The notes beneath the pieces are model-generated. The model did no database searches and was not told the origin of the DNA. It worked only from the letters and a program-made list of their open reading frames with translations. The position numbers and the translations under genes are program-made. Shown one piece after another: positions 1-8,251 of a stretch of 64,000 nucleotides of DNA. The stretch's first letter is position 1; every line of letters begins with the position of its first letter. The stretch comes from CBDUEF01 sp018063485 (GTDB taxonomy: Bacteria; Pseudomonadota; Alphaproteobacteria; Rhodobacterales; Rhodobacteraceae): NCBI GenBank assembly GCA_037045435.1, contig JBAOID010000033.1:40548-104547 (forward strand), read 5' to 3'.

Positions 1-765
1 CCGAGTATTACACCCCACAGCGTAAGCGGCAGGTGCTGCATTGGCTGGACAGGCAAACCCGTTTCTGGCTGTCTGGCCCCTGTCTTGGCGACCTGCCCGC
101 CTATCGCCATGGCAATGATGCGGGCTGGGACAATGCAACCTGCTTTGCCGAAGGCGGGCCATTGGTGGGGCCTGATCTGGCGACGTTTCTGATCCTGCAA
201 CTGGATGAAATCACCCGACTTCACACCGAGTTGGGCAATATCGCGCAGGCAAGAACCACCCGCCAACAGGCGGATGAATTGTGTAAGGCCCTGCTGACGG
301 ATCTGTGGGACGGTGCCGGGTTTGTGGCCAGATTGCAAAACGATGGCCGCGTTGTCACCACCGGGCAATCGTTGCTGCTTTTCCTGCCACTGTTGTTGGG
401 CACCCGCCTGCCAGCCGAAATGCGCGCAAGCCCTGCTGTCCAGGCTTTTGCGGCCGGGTCAGTATCTTACCGAACACGGGCTTGCCACCGAAGCCACCGA
501 CAGCCCGCTTTACCGCGCCAACGGCTATTGGCGTGGCCCGATCTGGGCCCCCACGACGGCGCTGTTTGTAGATGCTCTGAACCGCTGCGGTGAAAACGCG
601 GCAGCCCTTCAGATCGCCCGGCGCTATTGCCAGATGTGCAACACTTCGGGCATGGCTGAAAACAACGATGCGCTGACCGGACAGGGCCTGCACGATCCCG
701 CCTTTGCCTGGACATCTGCGGTCTTTCTGCGGCTGGGTGAATCCTTGCTCGCTACCGATGCTTGA
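1..765 (+). pseudogene. Glycoside hydrolase (GH63 / MGH1-like), 3' part, frameshifted
   Basis: The gene enters from the left edge and is open from base 3. The first part reads as an (alpha/alpha)6-barrel hydrolase and contains GNDAGWDN and a GPDLATFLILQLDEI helix. Near 420-460 the frame must change by one base: after AEMRASPAVQAF the expected continuation (RPGQYLTEHGLATE, then the family motif GYWRGPIWAP and a C-terminal DPAFAWTSAVFL) lies in the next frame and stops at 765. These motifs are typical of GH63 and mannosylglycerate hydrolase-like enzymes, which hydrolyse alpha-linked oligosaccharides or glycosides; the substrate cannot be told. The 3' end overlaps the convergent permease gene by 14 bases. 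Either the gene is broken or one base is missing or extra in the sequence. Confidence 0.7.
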
Positions 766-2368
766 CGTGGAATTTACGTTCGATCGAGGCAATCAGACTG
801 GCCGCGACCAGCGTCAGCAGCAGATAGAAGATCGCCGCCGAATTATAGGGTGCAAAGGGCAGGAAGCTGGCCGATTGAAACTCGCGCATGCGCTGGGTTA
901 CATCACGTATCGACAGGATCGAGAGCAACGAGGTGTCTTTCAAGATGGCGATAAACTCATTTCCCAAGGGCGGAATGATGATGCGGAACGCTTGCGGGAC
1001 GATCACCAGACGTGCCGTCTGCCAACCTGTCAAGCCCAGGCTGCGGGCGGCCTCGATCTGACCCACCGGCACCGCCTTGATGCCCGAGCGGAAAATCTCG
1101 GCCAGATAAGCCGAATAGGCCAGCGCCATGGCGACAATCCCGCGCAGCATGTTCGGCGGATCAATAAAACCGCCGGTTGATTGCTTGATCGCGCCGCTTA
1201 ACGGCAGGCCGATATAAAGAATGATAACCAGCATCGGAATGCCGCGAATTGTGTCGATGATGAATTCTGCCCCCACCGAAAGCGGATGGCGCGTGTGCAT
1301 ATAGCCGCCAAGCGTCAGCAGCCCGATCATCAACGCCAATACTGAAAAAGCAGCACCTGCCGCCTTGTTGCCATCGGGCAGGGCTGCTGTCTGCCATAGC
1401 TCGGCCACCCCGTTGGGCAGATTGGCCAGCGGAACCAAAGCCGCCGACACATCTGGTTGAGAGGTCAACGCCGCTACAGCCGCCGCAGGATCCTTGGCGG
1501 TCTTGAGAGGCATATCCTCGCTGACAGCCCCTGGAAACCGCCCATAGCGCACCGCATCAATCAGGGCTTGTGGCGTGCCGGGCGCGACCGCAACCTTGCC
1601 CTCAAGACTGCCCACCAGGGCAAATTCGGCTTTGGGCTGGGCAAACTGCCAAACAGCCGCCACAACCGCCGCCAGCACGATGAAGGCAAACATCGGAAAG
1701 GTCCGGCGCACAGGGCTTAATTGCATCAAGCCGATCCAGATCAGCCCCAGACCAACGGCGAGAAAATAGGCCATGATCGCCGCGCGCAGGGTGATCGCCA
1801 CCCCCGAGGCAAAGCCAAGATAGGCGAAAAGCAGCAGGTAAATCAGCCCGGCTCCATTGATCGCTCGAACAAACCAACGGCCCAGATCGCGTGCAGCCCC
1901 CTGCAGCCATAGCGCAGCAAAGCCCAAGAGATTCAGGATCAGATAGATCAGGACGGCGCGGTGAAACAGCGCGTCAGTTGCGGCAAATGCCATATCCGTC
2001 AGCCTGCGCGGGGTCTCGCCTCGAACCACAAGATCCGAGGTGAAACCATCCACCGCGTTGGCAACCACTGAGGCGGCGAAGGGCAAGCCCGCACCACCAA
2101 GCAAGAGGCCAGCGCTTGTGATCGAGATCAAGGCGGCAATAATCGCCCAGATCGGGCGTGACAGATGCCATTGCGCCACCGCCAGCCCCGCCCCAAACGC
2201 CATCAGCACAAGGCAAAACCCGATCAGCAGATCTTTCGCTCCGGCATCAATCCCGACGATGGCCGAAAGCGAACGGCTGTAGTCGGGACTGCTGACAAAA
2301 AGGTAAATGATGAAAGGCATTGCAAAAAGAATCACCAGATTGCTAGGCCGCAGCTTGGTCAGAAACAT
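752..2368 (-). CDS. Polar amino-acid-type ABC transporter permease, long form
   Basis: A 538-residue inner-membrane permease. The C-terminal third (about residues 345-530) is a standard HisM/GlnP-type domain with the EAA-loop region (EAARSLGLTGWQ, then VPQAFRIIIPPLGNEF). Ahead of it lie about six extra hydrophobic segments and, around residues 250-335, a soluble stretch (VGSLEGKVAVAPGTPQALIDAV) that looks extracytoplasmic. Usual members of this family have 220-320 residues, so this is a long version. It follows its binding-protein gene on the same strand after 78 bases that hold a hairpin. No ATPase gene lies next to it; the GlnQ-type ATPase at 6527-7279 is the nearest candidate partner. Confidence 0.85.
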   Translation of the reverse strand: MFLTKLRPSNLVILFAMPFIIYLFVSSPDYSRSLSAIVGIDAGAKDLLIGFCLVLMAFGAGLAVAQWHLSRPIWAIIAALISITSAGLLLGGAGLPFAASVVANAVDGFTSDLVVRGETPRRLTDMAFAATDALFHRAVLIYLILNLLGFAALWLQGAARDLGRWFVRAINGAGLIYLLLFAYLGFASGVAITLRAAIMAYFLAVGLGLIWIGLMQLSPVRRTFPMFAFIVLAAVVAAVWQFAQPKAEFALVGSLEGKVAVAPGTPQALIDAVRYGRFPGAVSEDMPLKTAKDPAAAVAALTSQPDVSAALVPLANLPNGVAELWQTAALPDGNKAAGAAFSVLALMIGLLTLGGYMHTRHPLSVGAEFIIDTIRGIPMLVIILYIGLPLSGAIKQSTGGFIDPPNMLRGIVAMALAYSAYLAEIFRSGIKAVPVGQIEAARSLGLTGWQTARLVIVPQAFRIIIPPLGNEFIAILKDTSLLSILSIRDVTQRMREFQSASFLPFAPYNSAAIFYLLLTLVAASLIASIERKFHVKHR

Positions 2369-2397
2369 GGTGATCCCATATGCCGTTCTTGCTCAAT

Positions 2398-2423
2398 GTG
2401 CCGGGACAGGTCAGACCCGGCAC
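2398..2423 (-). promoter_or_regulatory. Intercistronic hairpin after binding-protein gene
   Basis: Perfect 8-base inverted repeat (GTGCCGGG / CCCGGCAC) with a 10-base loop, between the stop of the binding-protein gene and the start of the permease gene. There is no strong T run. Such hairpins commonly protect the upstream message and so raise binding-protein output over permease; that role is inferred. Confidence 0.6.
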
Positions 2424-2446
2424 CTTTGTTTATCAGTACAAAACCG

Positions 2447-3193
2447 TTATTTCGCGGTCCAGTATTTTGCGATCAACGCATCCAACGTGCCATCGGCCTT
2501 GATCTCGGCCAGCCCTTCGTTGAATGCTGCCACATTCGGATCGCCTTTGCGGAACACCAGGCCCAAGGGATCCGATTGCAGATCCTTGATTCCCACCACC
2601 AACTCGCCGGCGAACTCCTTGTCATAGGCCGGGCCATTGGCACCATTGATCACCACGCCATCGACATCGCCATTTTTCAGCGCCAGCACCGAAGCGTTGA
2701 AGGTGTCATAAGCCAGAACATTGCCATCCCCGACAATCGAGTTGGCCAGTTCGGCATCGGTGGTGTTGGCCTGCGCCGACAGCTTTTTGCCATTGGTCTT
2801 GAAATCATCCAAGGTCAGGCCCTGATCGGCGGCGCGCACCAGAATGGCTTGGCCGTTGATGATATAGGGCTCGGTGAAATCCATCACCTTCTGCCGCTCT
2901 TCGGTGATTGAGACCCCCGAGGCCACCATGTCAAAGCTGCCCTGATCCAGCGCCGCAAAGATACCATCCCAGCCGGTGGTGATAAATTCAGCAGTGCAGT
3001 TGATCTTGGCGCAGATGGCGTTGACCACATCCACGTCAAAACCGGTGATCTGGCCGGTGGCGGTATCAATGAATTCCATCGGTGGCGAGGTCGTGTCAGA
3101 CCCGACCTTCAATGCCGCACCCCCCAGATCCGCCGCACTCAACGGCCCGGTCACCAGCGCAAACGCCAGTGCAATCGAGATTTTCTTCATCAT
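2447..3193 (-). CDS. ABC transporter substrate-binding protein, family 3
   Basis: 248 residues with an N-terminal signal peptide (MMKKISIALAFALVTG, cleavage near SAA-DL). The SBP_bac_3 fold is shown by LKVGSDTTSPPMEFID, ITGFDVDVVNAI, DGIFAALDQGSFDMVASGVSIT and FTEPYIINGQAI. This family captures polar amino acids, opines or related small solutes in the periplasm and hands them to a HisM-type permease. It lies 39 bases after the LacI-type regulator and before the permease, so the three probably form one operon. Family-3 binding proteins are usually paired with amino-acid ligands and LacI regulators with sugars, so a sugar-amino acid conjugate is a reasonable but unproven ligand. Confidence 0.88.
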   Translation of the reverse strand: MMKKISIALAFALVTGPLSAADLGGAALKVGSDTTSPPMEFIDTATGQITGFDVDVVNAICAKINCTAEFITTGWDGIFAALDQGSFDMVASGVSITEERQKVMDFTEPYIINGQAILVRAADQGLTLDDFKTNGKKLSAQANTTDAELANSIVGDGNVLAYDTFNASVLALKNGDVDGVVINGANGPAYDKEFAGELVVGIKDLQSDPLGLVFRKGDPNVAAFNEGLAEIKADGTLDALIAKYWTAK

Positions 3194-3232
3194 GTCATGT
3201 CTCCCTTTTTGACAGCAGTTGATTGTTGAACC

Positions 3233-4288
3233 TTATCCACCCAGTTGATCGGTCTGCCGTATCACCAATTCAGGGCGAAACATCTTTGCCAGTTCCGACG
3301 GGCTTTCCCCTGCCAATCGACGCAACAGAAAAGCACCGAGCCGCTCGCCCAAGCGCGCGATCGGCAGGTAGAGCGTGGTCAGAGGCGGGGCAAAATAGGC
3401 ACTGACATTGATGTCGTCATAGGCAATCACCGAAGCGTCCCGCCCCACGATCAGGCTCAATTCGGCCAATCCTGCCAGCACACCCAGGGTTGTGGCTTCG
3501 TTGACGCAAACAAACCCGGTCGGCGGATTGTCCCGCGCCCGCAATTCCAATGTGCTGGCCTTGCCAAACCGTGCCGTCAAATCCCCCGAAATGATCAGAT
3601 CATCGGAACAGGACACTCCGGCTGCCGCAAATGCGGCCCGGAATCCGTCGATTTTGGCCAGGGCATAGGCCATTTCTTCTGGCGGATTAACCAAGGCGAT
3701 CCGTTTGTGGCCGCCAGCAAGCAAGCGTTCGGTTGCGGCATATGCCGCCCATTCGCTGTCAACATCAACATAGGGATAGACCAATGGTCGTCGGCACCGT
3801 CCCATGGTCACAAAGGGAAAGCCTGCCGCAAGCAAATAGTCGATCCGCGCGTCATTGGCGCGGATACCCGAAAAGATCAGCCCATCGGCCAGACCCTGCG
3901 AAACTATCCTGCGTGCCGTTTCCAGCCCGTCTTCGGCGTCGCGCACGATATGCACGGCCATGCGGTAGGGCGTCGCTTCCAGCGCCGCACTGATCCCCCC
4001 AAGTATCTGGGTATATTCGACGCCATCCCATTCGAAATCAGTCGCATTGGTAACCGGCATCAAAACCGCAATCTGATAGGTCAGCCCCGTGCGCAAGGAC
4101 ATCCCGCGCAGACTGGCCTGATAGCCGATCTTTTCCGCAGCATTGCGGATCAGTTGCTTGGTTTCCACTGTAACCACCGGCGAATCATTCAGCGCCTTGG
4201 AAATAGTCGCAATCGAAAACCCGGTCTCTTGCGACAGGGTTTTGATCGTGGGACGGCGCTTTGTGCTTTCTGGCCTTGGTTTTTTCAT
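3233..4288 (-). CDS. LacI-family transcriptional regulator
   Basis: 351 residues. The N-terminal helix-turn-helix is TIKTLSQETGFSIATISKAL, followed by a hinge and a periplasmic-binding-protein-like effector domain (residues about 70-340). I chose the start at 4288 because AGAGG lies about five bases upstream and the HTH then begins near residue 12; an ATG at 4375 would add 29 unsupported residues. It is first in a probable operon with the binding protein and permease, and its own upstream region carries a palindrome (4365-4380) that fits autoregulation. The effector is presumably a sugar or sugar conjugate carried by the adjacent transporter. Confidence 0.88.
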   Translation of the reverse strand: MKKPRPESTKRRPTIKTLSQETGFSIATISKALNDSPVVTVETKQLIRNAAEKIGYQASLRGMSLRTGLTYQIAVLMPVTNATDFEWDGVEYTQILGGISAALEATPYRMAVHIVRDAEDGLETARRIVSQGLADGLIFSGIRANDARIDYLLAAGFPFVTMGRCRRPLVYPYVDVDSEWAAYAATERLLAGGHKRIALVNPPEEMAYALAKIDGFRAAFAAAGVSCSDDLIISGDLTARFGKASTLELRARDNPPTGFVCVNEATTLGVLAGLAELSLIVGRDASVIAYDDINVSAYFAPPLTTLYLPIARLGERLGAFLLRRLAGESPSELAKMFRPELVIRQTDQLGG

Positions 4289-4364
4289 GGTGCCTCTGAC
4301 TGCCTGCGCCTTTGAAAGGCGCGAACCTGTGGCGGCGTGCCTTTCAACATTAGCGTGAAATAAA

Positions 4365-4380
4365 AACGATTTCAATCGTT
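4365..4380. promoter_or_regulatory. Candidate operator of the LacI-type regulator
   Basis: Inverted repeat AACGATT-TC-AATCGTT in the divergent interval between the LacI-type (-) and DeoR-type (+) genes. Seven-base arms around a 2-base centre fit the size of a LacI-family site, but no second copy was found to confirm it. Confidence 0.5.
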
Positions 4381-4462
4381 CGATTCAACAGGCCGGGCCT
4401 GCTTGTCCGCATTCTTTGCGGGCAATGTTGTCAAATGCCCCGCGCTGCCCGATACTGGCGCG

Positions 4463-5227
4463 ATGACAAAATATGCCTTTCAAATCGAAAACGCCGTCGC
4501 CCTGCGTGGATCTATCTCGGTTGGAGAGTTGTCCGATCTCTTGGGAGTGTCGGATCAAACCATTCGACGCGTAATTCAGCCTTTGGTCAATGAAGGCAAG
4601 GTGCGTAAAGTTCATGGCGCGATTGTCTCGGTCGACAAGCCGATAGACGCGCCGTTTCACGCCAGAATGCAACTGATGCGGACCGAAAAAACCGCAATCG
4701 CCACCTTTGTTGCGGCACAGGTTCAGGATGGCGAGGCTTTGGCGATTGATACCGGCTCCACCTCTGGCTTTATTGCGCAAGCGTTGCAAATCCGGCGGAA
4801 TCTGCATGTGGTAACCAATTCTGCCTTTGTCGCCAGCACCTTGGCCAATGTGCCTGGAAATCGTGTGTTCATGGCCGGATGCCAATTGCGCGACCATGAC
4901 GGTGCCGCCTTTGACCGGCTGGCGTTTCAGACCATCGAGAGAATGCGGGTGGACCGCTGCATTCTCTCTGCCACACAGGTTGATCTTGACCGCGGTTTCC
5001 TCGCCCATGAGCGTTGCGAAGCCGATATAGCCGAGGCGATGCAGACGATTTCCCAACGGGTCATGATGGCACTGGACCATTCGAAATTCACGCCGAGCAC
5101 CAAGATGGGCCTGATGGCGCTGATGCCTATTCCGACCGGATCGACCATCGTGACAGATCAGCCGCCACCGCTTGAATTCGACAGGTTTCTGAGCCCCTTC
5201 AGATTGGAAATTGCCAATCCTTCGTGA
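4463..5227 (+). CDS. DeoR-family transcriptional regulator
   Basis: 254 residues from the ATG at 4463 (an earlier in-frame start at 4403 would add 20 residues unlike the family). The N-terminal winged HTH is SVGELSDLLGVSDQTIRRVI; the usual TIRRDL is replaced by TIRRVI. The DeoRC effector domain follows, with the phosphosugar-binding DTGSTSGFIAQAL loop (about residue 95) and VTNSAFVASTLA. Members repress sugar catabolic genes and sense phosphorylated sugars. No sugar gene follows it directly; the LacI gene is divergent, with 174 bases between the starts. Its target is unknown. Confidence 0.85.
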   Translation: MTKYAFQIENAVALRGSISVGELSDLLGVSDQTIRRVIQPLVNEGKVRKVHGAIVSVDKPIDAPFHARMQLMRTEKTAIATFVAAQVQDGEALAIDTGSTSGFIAQALQIRRNLHVVTNSAFVASTLANVPGNRVFMAGCQLRDHDGAAFDRLAFQTIERMRVDRCILSATQVDLDRGFLAHERCEADIAEAMQTISQRVMMALDHSKFTPSTKMGLMALMPIPTGSTIVTDQPPPLEFDRFLSPFRLEIANPS

Positions 5228-5353
5228 TGGTTTGCAATGTGGCGCCTTCAGTGTGGCAAAACACTTGAAAAAAGGCAGGCAATCGTGGCGCATTGCCTTG
5301 CAAAGCTGTCAAATCCGCTCCAGATCCGACGATCAGAGAATGAAGGAACCGTG

Positions 5354-5677
5354 ATGACCAAAGAAGGTAGTAAACAACAGGTTTTCACCTTGGTCATCGA
5401 GGTGGGTCGAAAAGAGGGTGACGGTCTCCCAGTCAAGGCCACAGGGGCGGCGCTGATGTGCTATGCCAGTGGTGTCGATGAAGCCGAAGCGGTGCGCGAA
5501 ACCGTCGCGATCCTCAAGGCCGCCGATCTGTCCCCGCTGGATGTCGAGGGCCATGGCACGCTTGAGGAACGCTTGCAGGGGGGCGATGAGATTGACGCCG
5601 AAGAGCGCGCATTGATGCAGCGGGCTCTGGACGAGAACTCGGTTATCGTTGCGCAAATGACGCCGTTCTTTGATTAG
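5354..5677 (+). CDS. Small protein of unknown function
   Basis: 107 residues, acidic, no signal peptide or membrane segment. The start at 5354 is preceded by GAAGGAACC, a good ribosome-binding site. An N-terminal beta-rich stretch (QQVFTLVIEVGRKEGDGLPVKATGAALMCYA) is followed by a helix rich in Glu and Ala. I do not recognise a family. It sits 126 bases after the DeoR-type gene and before the GntR-type regulator, on the same strand as both. Confidence 0.6.
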   Translation: MTKEGSKQQVFTLVIEVGRKEGDGLPVKATGAALMCYASGVDEAEAVRETVAILKAADLSPLDVEGHGTLEERLQGGDEIDAEERALMQRALDENSVIVAQMTPFFD

Positions 5678-5782
5678 GGTGCAACTGCCTGGTTTACGAA
5701 TACTGGGTCGCCTGAATGAGTGTTCGGCGCTACGCAAATTCATGATATGCCCAAGATATCGGCAATCGAGGTAACACGCACG

Positions 5783-6520
5783 ATGCTTTTGACCAGGCTG
5801 CTGCGGTCGCAAAAGAAGATGGCCGAACAGGTTCGCGATGCCGTCAGCGATTATATCCGCGAACAGGGGATGAAGGCGGGCGACCGCATCCCGACGGAAG
5901 CAGAGCTTTGCGCCGCCTTTGGGGTGTCACGCCCCTTGGTGCGTGAGGCCTTGCGGCTGTTGGAACAAGAGCGGTTGGTTGTTACCAAGCACGGGCGCGG
6001 TCGCTATGTGACTGCGGCGGCGGGTCTGAATATTGCGCGCCCGATCACGGCGTTTGAAAGCATTACCCATATGTTGAGGGCGCTGGGGCATGTGACCACG
6101 ACAAGGGTGATTTCGGTCACAACCGCACTGGCAGAGACTGACCCACACTCGGCCACAGCGTTGGACTTGCCGCCAGAGGCCGAGATCCTGGTGTTGGAAC
6201 GGTTCCGTGAAGCCAATGGCCAGGTTTTGGTTTACTCAATTGACGTCTTGCCGCTTGCGTTGATTGGCATGGTCCCGCAAGGGGCAGAGATTGAAGGTTC
6301 GATCAACGAACTTCTGGCTGCTGTAGGCCATCGACCGGTCCTGTCGCGCGCCAATATCGCGGCTGCTTTTTTGCCGGATGGCGTGCTGCCAGGCCCGGCA
6401 CAGACTGAGCCTTGGCTGCTGGTAACGGAAACCTGTCTGTCCGAGGTTGGCACACCGGTTCTGAGCGCGCGCGACTATCATCGCGGCTCGCAGATTTCCT
6501 TTAACTTCTCGCGGCAGTAG
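5783..6520 (+). CDS. GntR-family regulator with UTRA domain (HutC/FrlR type)
   Basis: 245 residues from the ATG at 5783, preceded by GAGG about 11 bases upstream; in-frame GTG 5720 and ATG 5747 are alternatives. Winged HTH at about residues 15-75 (MKAGDRIPTEAELCAAFGVSRPLVREALRLLEQERLV, here read in two pieces around GVSRP), then an effector-binding UTRA domain (ILVLERFREANGQVLVYSIDVLP ... RDYHRGSQISFNFSRQ). It is convergent with the deglycase-kinase-transporter operon ending at 6527, only six bases away. Regulators of this class control fructoselysine (frlR) and similar operons, so it is the likely regulator of that operon through the palindromes at 12456-12484. Confidence 0.88.
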   Translation: MLLTRLLRSQKKMAEQVRDAVSDYIREQGMKAGDRIPTEAELCAAFGVSRPLVREALRLLEQERLVVTKHGRGRYVTAAAGLNIARPITAFESITHMLRALGHVTTTRVISVTTALAETDPHSATALDLPPEAEILVLERFREANGQVLVYSIDVLPLALIGMVPQGAEIEGSINELLAAVGHRPVLSRANIAAAFLPDGVLPGPAQTEPWLLVTETCLSEVGTPVLSARDYHRGSQISFNFSRQ

Positions 6521-6526
6521 CCGGGT

Positions 6527-7279
6527 CTAATGCAAGACCTGCTGCAAGAACGCCTTGGTGCGTTCGCTTTTTGGCGAGGAAAAGAAGATGGCAGGAGGCG
6601 CTTGTTCGATGATGCGACCGGCATCCATGAAGATCACCCGATCTGCCACTTGCCGTGCAAAGCCCATTTCATGGGTGACCACGGCCATGGTCATGCCCTC
6701 TTCGGCAAGGCCCACCATCACATCCAGCACCTCTTTCACCATCTCGGGATCGAGCGAAGAGGTCGGCTCGTCAAACAGCATCACCTCGGGCTGCATCGCC
6801 ACGGCGCGGGCGATGGCAACGCGCTGTTGCTGGCCGCCAGAAAGCTGGCCGGGATATTTCAGAGCCTGTTCGGGGATATGCACTTTGGTCAGGTAAATCA
6901 TCGACCGCTCGCGCGCCTCGGCGGCGGAAAGGCCGCGCACCAACCGCAATGGCAGGGCGCAGTTTTCCAGAACCGTCAGATGTGGGAACAGGTTGAATTG
7001 CTGAAACACCATGCCAACGCGACGGCGGGTGGCTTCGACCACCGCCTCATTGCGGCTGAGTGGAACGCCGTCGACGCGAATCTCGCCCTTTTGAAAGCCC
7101 TCAAGCGCGTTGATGGTGCGGATCAGGGTGGATTTGCCAGACCCCGAAGGCCCGCAGATCACCAAACGCTCACCAGTAGTAATCGTCAGATTGATGTCGT
7201 ACAGCACCTGCATCGCGCCATACCATTTGTTCAGCCCGGTGATCTCGATCGCAGGTTTGCCGGATTCTTGCTGGGTCAT
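6527..7279 (-). CDS. Polar amino-acid-type ABC transporter ATPase (GlnQ/HisP type)
   Basis: 250 residues with a complete nucleotide-binding domain: Walker A GPSGSGKST, Q-loop FQQFNLFPHLT, signature LSGGQQQR, Walker B VMLFDEPTSSLD and the switch histidine in VTHEMGFA. It works on the cytoplasmic face, powering uptake by the adjacent permease, whose stop codon its ATG overlaps by four bases. It is the last gene of the six-gene operon. It may also serve the permease at 752-2368, which has no ATPase of its own; that is inference. Confidence 0.93.
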   Translation of the reverse strand: MTQQESGKPAIEITGLNKWYGAMQVLYDINLTITTGERLVICGPSGSGKSTLIRTINALEGFQKGEIRVDGVPLSRNEAVVEATRRRVGMVFQQFNLFPHLTVLENCALPLRLVRGLSAAEARERSMIYLTKVHIPEQALKYPGQLSGGQQQRVAIARAVAMQPEVMLFDEPTSSLDPEMVKEVLDVMVGLAEEGMTMAVVTHEMGFARQVADRVIFMDAGRIIEQAPPAIFFSSPKSERTKAFLQQVLH

Positions 7280-8247
7280 CGGCCCACCGCCTTGTTGAAA
7301 TGGGTTTCAATGCGCTTTTGCAGCAGCTCCAGCACGATGGACAGCAGCCAGTAGATCAAGGATGCAGTGACCATCATCTCGATATGGCGGAACTCGGTCT
7401 GGCCTTGGGTACGCGCCAGATACATCAGCTCCCATACGCCAACGACCGACACCAGCGAGCTGTCTTTCAGCATGGAAATGAACTGGTTGCCGGTGGGCGG
7501 GATGATCACCCGCATGGATTGAGGCAGAATTATTCTGGTCATCACGGAAGTTGGGCGCATCCCAAGCGCGCGTGCGGCTTCCCACTGGCCTTTCGGGATG
7601 CTTTCAATGCCTGCGCGAAAAATCTCGGTCATATAGGCGCCGTAGCACAGCGACAGCGCCGCAATGCCGGTGGGCACCGCATCAACCACATAGCCCAATT
7701 GCGGCAAGCCGAGATAGATCATGTAGATCTGCATCAACAGCGGCAGGCCGCGAAACAGCGAGGTGTAGAAATGCGCAATCCCCTGCGCGATGCCGTTTGA
7801 GGACAGTTTCGCCACCGCCCCCATCAGCGCCAGCACCGTGGCGATGGCAATGGACACCGCCGAGATATACAACGTGGTCACCAGACCCTGGGTGATCAGA
7901 AAGCCGATCTTGCGCTGGATGAAGGCAAAGCTGAGGTCAAAGGAATAGAAGAACAGCAAGATCAGCAGGGCCAGCTCGCCCCAGACCAACCAGACCTGTT
8001 GGCGCAAGGGCAGGCGCATCACCACAAATATGTTGAACCCGACAAAGGCGGTTGCAAGAGCGGCGGTCAGCAGGTTCAGCCCACTGCTTTCGGCCATTGC
8101 AGGGAAAAGCCCCGCCACCAGCCGGCCAATCGCGGAATTGGCCCCGTTAAACCACCACATGCCGGCGAAAATCGCGCTGAGCAGCGGAATGAATATGCTG
8201 GGTCGCGTCAGCAACGGTGGATAGTCGATATTATCCCGAAAGTGCAT
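7276..8247 (-). CDS. Polar amino-acid-type ABC transporter permease
   Basis: 323 residues. Three to four N-terminal hydrophobic helices precede the BPD_transp_1 domain (about residues 125-315), which contains YGAYMTEIFRAGIESIP, EAARALGMRPTSV and ILPQSMRVIIPPTGNQFISMLKDSSL. Partner of the binding protein at 9641-10456 and the ATPase at 6527-7279 in the presumed fructosamine uptake system. It starts four bases after the oxidoreductase gene stops, indicating tight co-transcription. Confidence 0.92.
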   Translation of the reverse strand: MHFRDNIDYPPLLTRPSIFIPLLSAIFAGMWWFNGANSAIGRLVAGLFPAMAESSGLNLLTAALATAFVGFNIFVVMRLPLRQQVWLVWGELALLILLFFYSFDLSFAFIQRKIGFLITQGLVTTLYISAVSIAIATVLALMGAVAKLSSNGIAQGIAHFYTSLFRGLPLLMQIYMIYLGLPQLGYVVDAVPTGIAALSLCYGAYMTEIFRAGIESIPKGQWEAARALGMRPTSVMTRIILPQSMRVIIPPTGNQFISMLKDSSLVSVVGVWELMYLARTQGQTEFRHIEMMVTASLIYWLLSIVLELLQKRIETHFNKAVGR

Positions 8248-8251
8248 GTGT

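Noticed and set aside
3245..4315. 356-codon plus-strand open frame
   Set aside because: Antisense to the LacI-type regulator, which has a complete HTH and effector domain.
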